Shown here piece by piece: positions 57,210 to 64,000 of a stretch of DNA of 64,000 nucleotides. The position numbers were made by a program, and so were the translations under genes. How positions within the stretch are numbered: the first letter of the stretch is position 1; each line of letters opens with the position of its first letter. Under the pieces are notes generated by a model. That model was not told the origin of the DNA, made no database searches, and saw nothing but the letters and a program-made list of their open reading frames with translations. This stretch comes from Alphaproteobacteria bacterium (GTDB taxonomy: Bacteria > Pseudomonadota > Alphaproteobacteria > Ferrovibrionales > Ferrovibrionaceae). Location: NCBI GenBank assembly GCA_018336035.1, contig JAGXRD010000007.1:1-64000 (forward strand). The letters are read 5' to 3'.

Positions 57210-57998
57210 CTGGCCGCGGCGGCGCGCCGCCTCGAAGAAGGCCTGGAAGGCCCAGAAGCCGAGCGCGAGATACAGCAGGTTCAGGGCGAAGGCGCCGAGC
57301 AGCAGGTCCTGGCGGAACACGCCATCGACCAGCAGGGCGCGCATGCCCTCGAAGACATAAGCCGGCGGCAGCGACCAGGCGATCACCTGCAGCCAACCCG
57401 GCAGCACCGCGACCGGGTAATAGACGGCCGCCACGGGCAGGATCAGGAACATGGCGCCCCAGGCGGCGCTTTCGGCGCCCAGGCCATGGCGCATGATCAG
57501 GCCGCAGACCGAGATGCCGATGGCCCAGCCGAACATGATCAGGCTGAAGAAGAAACCGGCCAGCGCCAGACCCATCGCATAAACCGAGAAATCGAAGAAC
57601 CACCAGGCCATGAAGCTGACCGGCACCATGCCGACCAGGGTGCGCAACAGCCCCATCAGCAGCACGGAGGCGGCAAATTCGCCCGGCCGCAGCGGGCTGA
57701 CGAACAGATTTCCCAAGTTGCGCGACCACATTTCCTCGAGGAAAGAGATCGCCACGCCGAGCTGCACGCGGAACATCGAATCCCACAGCATCATGCCGGC
57801 CAGGAAGACGCCGAAGGCCTGCGCCACATACGAGGTTTTGGCGGCAAGGAACTGAGTGAGGAACCCCCACATGATCATCTGCACGGCCGGCCAGTAGATC
57901 AGCTCGACGACGCGGGTCCACGAGCCCGACAGCAGATACCAGTGGCGGCGCAGCATGGCGAAAATGCGCTGCAGGCTGCAGCTGATGTCCCGCATCAT
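57189..57998 (-). CDS. ABC-2 type permease
   Basis: 269 residues with about six membrane helices; FLEEMWSRNLGNLFVSPLRPGEFAAS is the ABC-2 coupling region, and LILPVAAVYYPVAVLPGWLQVIAWSLPPAYVFEGMRALL the typical C-terminal pair. It forms an exporter with the next gene, whose stop overlaps its start by 4 bp. Substrate unknown; NodJ/DrrB-like in form. Confidence 0.9.
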   Translation of the reverse strand: MMRDISCSLQRIFAMLRRHWYLLSGSWTRVVELIYWPAVQMIMWGFLTQFLAAKTSYVAQAFGVFLAGMMLWDSMFRVQLGVAISFLEEMWSRNLGNLFVSPLRPGEFAASVLLMGLLRTLVGMVPVSFMAWWFFDFSVYAMGLALAGFFFSLIMFGWAIGISVCGLIMRHGLGAESAAWGAMFLILPVAAVYYPVAVLPGWLQVIAWSLPPAYVFEGMRALLVDGVFRQDLLLGAFALNLLYLALGFWAFQAFFEAARRRGQLLGQGE

Positions 57999-58789
57999 GC
58001 CGACAGTCCTTCCAGCTCTGCAGCTTTGCCCTGGCCGCGCGCGATATCGAGAAACACCTGCTCCAGATTTTGCCGGCCATATTTCGCCACCAGATCCGGC
58101 GCCGTCCCGCGATCGACAATACGGCCCTGTTTCATCATAAGCACCTGGTCGCAGAGTCGTTCGACCTCGCTCATGTTGTGCGAAGCGAGCAGGATGGTGG
58201 CGCCGCGCTCGGCGCGATATTTCTCCAGCAGGCTGCGCACCCAGTCGGCGGTGTCGGGATCGAGCGACGCAGTCGGCTCGTCCAGTAGCAGGACATCCGG
58301 CTGATTGATCAGCGCCTTGGCCAGCGCCACACGGGTTTTCTGGCCCGCCGACAGCGCACCGGCGGGACGATCCAGCAGCGTCGCGAAATTCAGCTCCTCC
58401 GCCAGTTGCTCAATGCGTCTGGAAGCCTGCGACACGGCATAGAGCCCGGCAAAGACCATCAGATTCTGCCGCACGGTCAGGCGATGCGGCAGGTCGACAT
58501 AGGGCGAAGAGAAGTTCAGTCGGGGCAGCACGTGATGCCGGTCGCGCAGCATGTCGGTATCGAGAATGTGGATACTGCCCGCGCTGGGTTTCAGCAGGCC
58601 GAGCAGCATGGCGATGGTGGTGGTCTTGCCGGCGCCATTGCCGCCCAGCAAAGCCGTCACGCTCCCGGCTGGCACGCTGAAATCGATTCCGGCCACAGCA
58701 TGGACCGGCTTGTCGGCTTCGCCATAGGTTTTGGCGAGGCCAGCCACGGCGATGGCGGTTGGAACAGTGGGGATGAATGTTTCAGTCAT
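57995..58789 (-). CDS. ABC exporter ATPase
   Basis: 264 residues from the ATG at 58789; the longer frame to 58912 is in the divergent gap and not used. Walker A GGNGAGKTT, signature LSAGQKTRVALAKAL, Walker B VLLLDEPTASLDPDT, H-loop ASHNMSEVERL. The signature starts LSAG instead of LSGG. Partner of the ABC-2 permease; divergent from the MscS gene. Confidence 0.92.
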   Translation of the reverse strand: MTETFIPTVPTAIAVAGLAKTYGEADKPVHAVAGIDFSVPAGSVTALLGGNGAGKTTTIAMLLGLLKPSAGSIHILDTDMLRDRHHVLPRLNFSSPYVDLPHRLTVRQNLMVFAGLYAVSQASRRIEQLAEELNFATLLDRPAGALSAGQKTRVALAKALINQPDVLLLDEPTASLDPDTADWVRSLLEKYRAERGATILLASHNMSEVERLCDQVLMMKQGRIVDRGTAPDLVAKYGRQNLEQVFLDIARGQGKAAELEGLSA

Positions 58790-58910
58790 GTGAAGCGAAG
58801 AGATAAGGCGCACCATGCGGGATTGTCCAGTCCTGGCTAGTGACGATGCATGGCTGTCATCTCTCTGAAAAGGCTGGCTCCCTGTGCGACAAAACGCTAA
58901 CGTCCGGCCC

Positions 58911-59840
58911 ATGTCGCGCGAAACTCGGCGCTTTCTTCTGGCGCTCCTGATCTCGATCTGCCTGGTCTATGCGGTGCTCGAACCGCGCCACGTGCCGTTC
59001 ATGTGGACATGGCTGATCTCGCCCTATCTGCCGGTCTGGCTGGACAAGCCGCTGGCGATCCTTGCCTGGTTCAGCGTTGCCTGGGTCATCGCCACCGGTT
59101 TCGAGCTTTTTGTCTGGCGCCGTATGTATGGCCAGAGTCTGGCTGGCGTGCCGCGCCAGCGCAAATTGCTCACCGACCTGTTCAATGTGGCGCTTTATGT
59201 GGCCGCTGCCGGCTTCATCGCCATCCAGACCTTCGATCTGGAGCCGACCGGCGTCTTTGCTACCTCCAGCGTCGTCGCCATTATTCTCGGCTTTGCGCTG
59301 CAGCAGCTGCTGGCCGATATCTTTGCTGGTGTGGCGCTCAATCTGGAACGACCCTTCAAGGCCGGCGACTGGATCACCATGGATGGCATCCAGGGTCTGG
59401 TGCTGATGACCAACTGGCGTTCCACCCATCTGCGCACCCGCACGATGGACCTGCTGGTGGTGCCCAATGCGGTGATCGGCCGCGCCAAGCTGTTCAATCA
59501 CAGCCGGCCGCAAGTGCGGCATCTGGATTTCGTTGATGTCATACTGCAATACGGTGTCGATGAAGCCGCGCTGTTGCCGCTCTTGAAGAATGCAGCGGTC
59601 ACTGTCGACGGGGTGCTGGCTGATCCGGCGCCGATCGTCACCCTCCATGAGCTGCGCGCCGGCACCATGCTCTGGCGCATCTATTTCTTCACCGACGACT
59701 TCGCCCGTATCGTCGTCATGAAGGCACAGGTGCTGCTGGCCATCTATACGGCCCTGCGTGGCGGCGATCTGGGGGCATATCTGCCCCGCAATGAAGCATT
59801 TGTGCATCTGGAGCCGCCCGCAACGTTGCAGGGCGGTTGA
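58911..59840 (+). CDS. MscS-family mechanosensitive channel, short form
   Basis: 309 residues from the ATG at 58911. Three or four membrane helices in the first 140 residues, then the MscS pore and beta domain: ATSSVVAIILGFALQQLLADIFAGVALNLERPFKAGDWI. The beta domain continues TNWRSTHLRTRTMDLLVVPNAVIG. The pore helix keeps the Ala/Gly packing. It protects cells against osmotic downshock in general; a second larger MscS protein lies 1.3 kb on. 26 bp before the patatin gene. Confidence 0.9.
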   Translation: MSRETRRFLLALLISICLVYAVLEPRHVPFMWTWLISPYLPVWLDKPLAILAWFSVAWVIATGFELFVWRRMYGQSLAGVPRQRKLLTDLFNVALYVAAAGFIAIQTFDLEPTGVFATSSVVAIILGFALQQLLADIFAGVALNLERPFKAGDWITMDGIQGLVLMTNWRSTHLRTRTMDLLVVPNAVIGRAKLFNHSRPQVRHLDFVDVILQYGVDEAALLPLLKNAAVTVDGVLADPAPIVTLHELRAGTMLWRIYFFTDDFARIVVMKAQVLLAIYTALRGGDLGAYLPRNEAFVHLEPPATLQGG

Positions 59841-59866
59841 TTGTTTATGTGTTGGGGGATGAGTCG

Positions 59867-60889
59867 ATGACGAAGAAGAAAAAGAGTCTGAAGCTGGCTC
59901 TGCAGGGCGGCGGTGCCCATGGCGCGTTTACCTGGGGCGTCCTTGACCGGCTGCTGGAAGATGACCGCATCGAGATCGAGGCATTGGTCGGCACGTCTGC
60001 AGGTGCGATGAATGCTGCCGTGGCCGCCTATGGTCTGGGTCAGGGCGGTCCGGCCAAAGCGAAGGAATTGCTCGAACTGTTCTGGCGCAAATCCTCGGAG
60101 GCCGGCAAGAAGGGCCCGCTGCAGCCCAGCCCGATCGACAAGCTGTTCAGCATCGGCAACATGGATTTCTCGCCGATGTATCATTTCTTCAATTCGCTGT
60201 CGCAGGTGATGTCGCCCTACCAGCTGAATCCCAGCAACATGAATCCGTTGCGCGACATCATCGCCGAGGTGGTGGATTTCGAAGCGCTGCGTGCCAACAA
60301 GGCCGCTGCGAAGTTGTTCATCTGCGCCACCAATGTGAAGAATGGCCGCATCCGCGTCTTTAATCGCGACGAAGTGACGCCCGATGCGGTGATGGCCTCG
60401 GCCTGTCTGCCTTTCCTGTTCCAGGCGGTGGAGATCGACGGCAACCACTATTGGGATGGCGGCTATTGCGGCAACCCGCCGATCTTCCCGCTGATTTACG
60501 AAAAGGGCACCAGCGATATCCTGATCGTGCAGATCAACCCGGTGAATATGCCCGAGGTGCCGACCACGGCCGCGGCGATCCTCGACCGCATCAACACGCT
60601 GAGCTGGAATTCCAGTCTGATGCGCGAGATGCGGGCGATCCAGTTCGTCACCAATCTGCTCGATACCAATGAACTGAACCGCGAGAAATACCCGCGCGTC
60701 TTCATCCACAGCGTCGATGCCGAGGAAACGCTGGCCAAGTTCAGCGTCTCGTCCAAGCTCAATCCGGACTGGGATTTCCTGTGCTATCTGCGCGATCTCG
60801 GCCGCGGCAAGGCTGAAGACTTCCTGGCCAGCCACTACGACGATCTCGGCAAGGTCTCGACCACAGATATCGTGGCCAAATTCATGTAA
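59867..60889 (+). CDS. Patatin-like phospholipase
   Basis: 340 residues from the ATG at 59867 (the frame opens 10 codons earlier within the MscS end). The oxyanion hole LALQGGGAHGAFTWGVLDRLLE, the serine motif GTSAGAMNAAVAAYG, and the Asp motif YWDGGYCGNPP complete a Ser-Asp dyad. No signal peptide is seen, so it is cytosolic or membrane-peripheral. Such enzymes release fatty acids from phospholipids or storage polymers; the substrate is unknown. Follows the small MscS gene. Confidence 0.92.
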   Translation: MTKKKKSLKLALQGGGAHGAFTWGVLDRLLEDDRIEIEALVGTSAGAMNAAVAAYGLGQGGPAKAKELLELFWRKSSEAGKKGPLQPSPIDKLFSIGNMDFSPMYHFFNSLSQVMSPYQLNPSNMNPLRDIIAEVVDFEALRANKAAAKLFICATNVKNGRIRVFNRDEVTPDAVMASACLPFLFQAVEIDGNHYWDGGYCGNPPIFPLIYEKGTSDILIVQINPVNMPEVPTTAAAILDRINTLSWNSSLMREMRAIQFVTNLLDTNELNREKYPRVFIHSVDAEETLAKFSVSSKLNPDWDFLCYLRDLGRGKAEDFLASHYDDLGKVSTTDIVAKFM

Positions 60890-60891
60890 AT

Positions 60892-60930
60892 CCGGGCCCT
60901 TTCCGGCCTTGCCACGGCCATCTGGCCCGG
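60892..60930 (+). terminator. Hairpin after the patatin gene
   Basis: CCGGGCC (60892-60898) pairs with GGCCCGG (60924-60930) around a 25-nt loop, 3 bases after the patatin stop. No T-run follows, so it is at most a weak terminator. Confidence 0.35.
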
Positions 60931-60933
60931 GGC

Positions 60934-60962
60934 TGGACAGGGGTGGGGAATCTGTCTATAAC
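60934..60962 (+). promoter_or_regulatory. Promoter of tRNA-Phe
   Basis: TGGACA (60934-60939), 17 bases, TATAAC (60957-60962), each one base from consensus; the tRNA begins 67 bases after the -10. Confidence 0.65.
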
Positions 60963-61029
60963 CGCCCGCCGTTACGGGATTTAACCTCGTAGCGGCGGTA
61001 TCTTACGGACGATCTGTAGATACGGGTGT

Positions 61030-61105
<76 letters not shown>

Positions 61106-61179
61106 TTTCCTTCCAGAAATGTTGAATACGTGTCAGCGTCGGCAGCCATGTCGGCGACACCTTCACTGCGACCTGTTGC

Positions 61180-63579
61180 ATGACCCGCCTGTCCCTGCGC
61201 CCCCTCCTGATCCTCATTCTTCTGTTCGCCGGATTCGCCAGCGCTCCGGCCGGGGCGCAGCAGCCCGCACCGGCGCCCGCACCCGCTGCCGGCATGACTG
61301 CTGCCGAACTGAATACGCTGGCCGACCAGCTGGAAAACGAAACCGAGCGCCGCAGGCTGATCGAAACCCTGCGTGCATTGTCGGCGGCGCAAAGGAGCGG
61401 CCAGCCAGCACCAGCGCCGGCTCAGTCCGCGCCGACGCCGGCCAAAGCGCCAGAACCGACCAAGCCGGCCGAGGCGCCAGCCGCGGATGATCCCGGCGCC
61501 GCTATTGTCGATACCGTCGTCGAACAGGTGCAGCGCGCCGGCTCGGGTATGGCGGCACTGGGCGCCGTGTTTTCCGATCTGCCGGCCCTGCAGACATGGC
61601 TGATCCAGCAATGGGAGAATCCCAAGCGCCGCGCGCTGTGGACGGACGTCCTGCTCAAGCTGGGCGCCACCCTCGTTGTGGGTATTGCGTTCCAGGCTAT
61701 CGCTTTCCTGCTGATCCGTCGGCCGCTCGCCGCTCTGGAGGTCCGCAAGTCGAATCCGCTCTGGCTCGCTTTCGTCTTCCTGCTGCTGCGCATCATGGTC
61801 GCCGTCATCCCAACGGCAGTCTTTGCGCTTGCGGCCTACGGCACGCTGGCGGTGCTGGCGCCCAATAACCTCACGCGCGACATCGCACAGATTATAGTGC
61901 TCGCCTTCGTTGCCACCCGTGCTGTCGATATCGGTGGCCAGTTGCTGCTGGCGCCAGATGCTGCGCTATCTCGACTGTTACGGCTGGATGGTGAAACCGC
62001 GGCCTATATCCATGTCTGGCTGCGGCGACTCAGCGCGGTGGGAATTTTTGGCTATGCCGTTGTGCGCATCGCCCAGCGTGTCCGCATTCCAGCCGACGGT
62101 GTGGATGCCATCGCCACGTTGGCCGGATTTATCTTTGCCCTTCTGCTGGCGGTGCTGGTGTTGCAGAATCGCGTGGCGGTGGCGGCGCGAATCCGTGGCA
62201 GCGAAACATCATCGGCCGGCACCGAGCCAACCTCCCCGCGCAGCAACGCGATCCGCCTGCTGCGCCACCGCACCGGCGATATCTGGCATGTACTGGCGCT
62301 GCTTTACATCGGCGCCACTTTCACGGTGTGGGCCTTCGACGTTGCTGGCGGTTTCGCGCTGATCCTGCGTGGTACGCTGGTCACACTCGGCGTGTTGATC
62401 CTGGTGCGGGTGATCCTGTTCGCCATCGAACATGGCCTGGGCAGTCTTTTCGCCGTGCGGCCGGAGGCCAGCCATCGCTTCCCGGGTCTGGAAGCCCGCG
62501 CCAACCGCTACCTGCCTTTGCTGCTGGGCTCGCTGCGGCTGCTGCTCTATGTCGTGGCCGCCTTCGCCATTCTGCAGGCCTGGGGCATCGATACACTGAC
62601 CTGGCTCGGCAGTTCGACCGGTCGCAACCTCGCCGGCCGCGTCACCACCATCGTGCTGGTCATCGTGGTCACGCTGGTGCTGTGGGAAGCCACCGGGGCC
62701 GCCATTGAATACTACCTCACACGGCCGGGCGTCGATGGCACGCCACCCATGCGTTCGGGCCGCGTCCGCACCTTGCTGCCGCTGCTCCGGCGTTTCGTCT
62801 CCATCGTGCTGGGGTTGATCGCCGCGCTCATTGTGCTGTCGGAACTCGGCATCAACATTGCGCCACTGCTCGCCGGCGCCGGCGTCATCGGCCTGGCGAT
62901 TGGCTTCGGTGCCCAGACGCTGGTGAAAGACGTGATCACCGGTATTTTCATCCTCGCCGAAGAAACCATCTCGGTCGGCGATGTGATCGATCTGGAAGGC
63001 AATTCCGGCGTGGTGGAGGATATCTCGATCCGCACCATACGGCTGCGCGACATGCACGGCACTGTCCACATCATTCCGTTCAGCGCGGTGAACAAGGTCA
63101 AGAACATGACCCGCGGCTTCGCCCATGCCGTGATCGACGCCAATGTTGCCTATCAGGAAGATGTCGACACCGTCATCAAGACTCTTCAGGGCCTGGCGGA
63201 AGCAATGCGCAAGGAGCCGGAATGGCAGGCCAAGATTCTCGAGCCGCTGGAAGTGATCGGCGTCGAGCAGATTGCCGCGGCTGGCGTCGTCATCCGTGTC
63301 CGCTTCAAGACGGTGGCTGGCGGGCAGTGGAGCGTGAAGCGCGAATTCTACCGCCGCATGAAAGTCTGCTTCGATGAGCGCGGCATTGTCATCCCGATGG
63401 CGCAGACAGTGCTGATCGAGCGTAATGATGACGAAGACGACGAGCGCGCAGAGCGCAAGCAGCGTCGTCTTGAGCAGGAGGCGGAAGAGGCGGCGAAGTC
63501 GAAGGACGGCACTCCGCCTGCGGAAAAACCGCCAGCAGGCAAGCCGGCGGCAGACAAGCCGGGGCCGAAAACCAGCTAG
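61180..63579 (+). CDS. Large MscS-family channel with periplasmic N-terminus
   Basis: 799 residues. Signal peptide (1-26, ending APAGAQ), a Pro/Ala-rich periplasmic part (about 27-130), then about ten membrane helices, and the MscS core: LLAGAGVIGLAIGFGAQTLVKDVITGIFILAEETISVGDVIDL (about 570-612), followed by the beta and alpha-beta vestibule domains. An acidic and then Lys/Pro-rich tail (from about 745) ends PGPKTS. Similar in layout to YbiO/YnaI-type larger MscS proteins. It is 75 bp after tRNA-Phe. Confidence 0.92.
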   Translation: MTRLSLRPLLILILLFAGFASAPAGAQQPAPAPAPAAGMTAAELNTLADQLENETERRRLIETLRALSAAQRSGQPAPAPAQSAPTPAKAPEPTKPAEAPAADDPGAAIVDTVVEQVQRAGSGMAALGAVFSDLPALQTWLIQQWENPKRRALWTDVLLKLGATLVVGIAFQAIAFLLIRRPLAALEVRKSNPLWLAFVFLLLRIMVAVIPTAVFALAAYGTLAVLAPNNLTRDIAQIIVLAFVATRAVDIGGQLLLAPDAALSRLLRLDGETAAYIHVWLRRLSAVGIFGYAVVRIAQRVRIPADGVDAIATLAGFIFALLLAVLVLQNRVAVAARIRGSETSSAGTEPTSPRSNAIRLLRHRTGDIWHVLALLYIGATFTVWAFDVAGGFALILRGTLVTLGVLILVRVILFAIEHGLGSLFAVRPEASHRFPGLEARANRYLPLLLGSLRLLLYVVAAFAILQAWGIDTLTWLGSSTGRNLAGRVTTIVLVIVVTLVLWEATGAAIEYYLTRPGVDGTPPMRSGRVRTLLPLLRRFVSIVLGLIAALIVLSELGINIAPLLAGAGVIGLAIGFGAQTLVKDVITGIFILAEETISVGDVIDLEGNSGVVEDISIRTIRLRDMHGTVHIIPFSAVNKVKNMTRGFAHAVIDANVAYQEDVDTVIKTLQGLAEAMRKEPEWQAKILEPLEVIGVEQIAAAGVVIRVRFKTVAGGQWSVKREFYRRMKVCFDERGIVIPMAQTVLIERNDDEDDERAERKQRRLEQEAEEAAKSKDGTPPAEKPPAGKPAADKPGPKTS

Positions 63580-63582
63580 CTT

Positions 63583-63762
63583 TCAATCCGGAAGACTATC
63601 GCGAATCGCCTTCAGTCTCGCATGCAGGGCATCGTCGCGGATGCGCGGCAACAGCTTGTCGAGTTCGGCGGCGAGTTCGGCTGCGGACAGATAACCGCGC
63701 CAGGCATCCGGCGCTTCGTCCAGGCTGCAGGTGGTCGAACTCGGCGGGTTCGGCTTGTCCAT
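63583..63762 (-). CDS. Small protein of 59 residues, function unknown
   Basis: An ATG frame on the minus strand from 63762 to the TGA at 63583. The translation starts MDKPNPPSS and has CSLDEAPDAWRGYLSAAEL, then a probable amphipathic helix with regular Leu/Ala/Arg (ELDKLLPRIRDDALHARLKAIRDSL), unlike a random shadow frame. It faces the end of the large MscS gene (3-bp gap) and is divergent from the next gene. The ribosome site is weak (CGGG). Confidence 0.55.
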   Translation of the reverse strand: MDKPNPPSSTTCSLDEAPDAWRGYLSAAELAAELDKLLPRIRDDALHARLKAIRDSLPD

Positions 63763-63884
63763 CCCGATAGTTTACTGCGGAAACGAATTCCTGTCGTCAC
63801 CCAGCTGTCACCGCGGCGGCATCGCGCTGTCACGGATCTTCGCTACCGACTCTCCTCCCGGACAACCAACAGGGGGAATCGGAT

Positions 63885-64000
63885 ATGAAACCGATCGCTT
63901 ATGCACTGATCTCCGCCACTTTCATGGCTAGCACTGCTTTGGCCCAGGATGCCAGGCCGTTCCGTGCCACTGTCGCTGGCCATGTGCTGCTGCCGGCCGA
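63885..64000 (+). CDS. Secreted protein, cut by the window end
   Basis: The first 38 complete codons of a gene from the ATG at 63885 with AGGGGGAA before it. The protein begins MKPIAYALISATFMASTALA followed by QDARPFRATVAGHVLLPA: a signal peptide with a likely cut after ALA. The mature start resembles phytase-like esterase proteins of alphaproteobacteria, a weak impression from a short piece. Confidence 0.7.
   Translation, partial: MKPIAYALISATFMASTALAQDARPFRATVAGHVLLPA

Noticed and set aside
58790-58910. Possible small RNA or longer ATPase N-terminus in the divergent gap
   Set aside because: No hairpin with a T-run and no promoter pair is convincing, and the extension has no family match.

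Overview
The window is GC-rich, gene-dense chromosomal DNA of an alphaproteobacterium, most likely of the Rhodospirillales type. Three things point there. First, a locus reading (in transcription order) chvI-chvG-hprK-rapZ-EIIA(Man)-ptsH-ahcY-divL-tsaE-amgK-murU-addB-addA, a gene neighbourhood typical of alphaproteobacteria. Second, an F1-only ATP synthase operon (atpHAGDC) without the F0 genes. Third, AddAB instead of RecBCD. No insertion sequence, prophage, integrase, CRISPR array or rRNA was seen. One tRNA (Phe-GAA) is present. A small family of REP-like palindromes (9-bp arms, 5-nt CTTGA/TCAAG loop) sits in several gene gaps.

Layout. 1-4200: urease genes ureB, ureC, ureE, ureF, ureG (ureA and ureD must lie to the left or elsewhere). 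4204-8518: DUF805 membrane protein, an XRE/MmyB-type regulator, an NTF2-like protein, KDPG aldolase (eda), a DUF1272 protein and glycerol kinase (glpK). 8519-8996: a 478-bp gap with five 21-bp direct repeats and a long structured leader. 8997-13900: atpHAGDC. 14150-17735 (minus): thiC under a TPP riboswitch, a Tim44-like protein and bluB. 18067-22260: a DHA2-type exporter, then an MBOAT acyltransferase with an SGNH-like partner. 22261-24540 (minus): sfsA-map-radC. 24597-26872: a CinA-type molybdopterin-binding protein, a Rap1a/Tai-like protein and three tandem paralogous small lipoproteins. 26861-30876 (minus): DUF1289 protein plus a dppBCDF-type ABC transporter without a binding protein. 31015-37482: a GldA/GldF/GldG/DUF4340 ABC cassette followed by htpG. 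37486-56655 (minus): Nudix, GNAT and DUF1223 genes, then the conserved alphaproteobacterial locus. 56790-58789: DUF2306 membrane protein and an ABC-2 exporter. 58911-64000: two MscS-family channels, a patatin, tRNA-Phe, a 59-residue unrecorded small protein and the start of a secreted protein cut by the window end.

How the genes work together. Urea nitrogen use (UreBC with the UreEFG nickel insertion proteins), Entner-Doudoroff and glycerol carbon entry, and ATP synthesis form the metabolic left third. Cofactor supply is represented by thiC (thiamin) and bluB (the lower ligand of B12). The right half holds a regulatory phosphorelay: HprK phosphorylates HPr on serine, HPr feeds an EIIA of the mannose family, RapZ lies between them, and ChvG/ChvI is the envelope-stress two-component system. 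Next to it are SAM-cycle recycling (ahcY, with a perfect 24-nt operator-like palindrome), a DivL-like cell-cycle kinase with a degenerate ATP site, peptidoglycan sugar recycling (AmgK/MurU) and break repair (AddAB).

The observations most worth checking are the phased 21-bp repeats between glpK and atpH, the atp leader hairpin, the ahcY palindrome, the SD-sequestering arm downstream of the TPP aptamer, the 19-residue insertion in UreC, the degenerate DivL, and the lipoprotein triplet.
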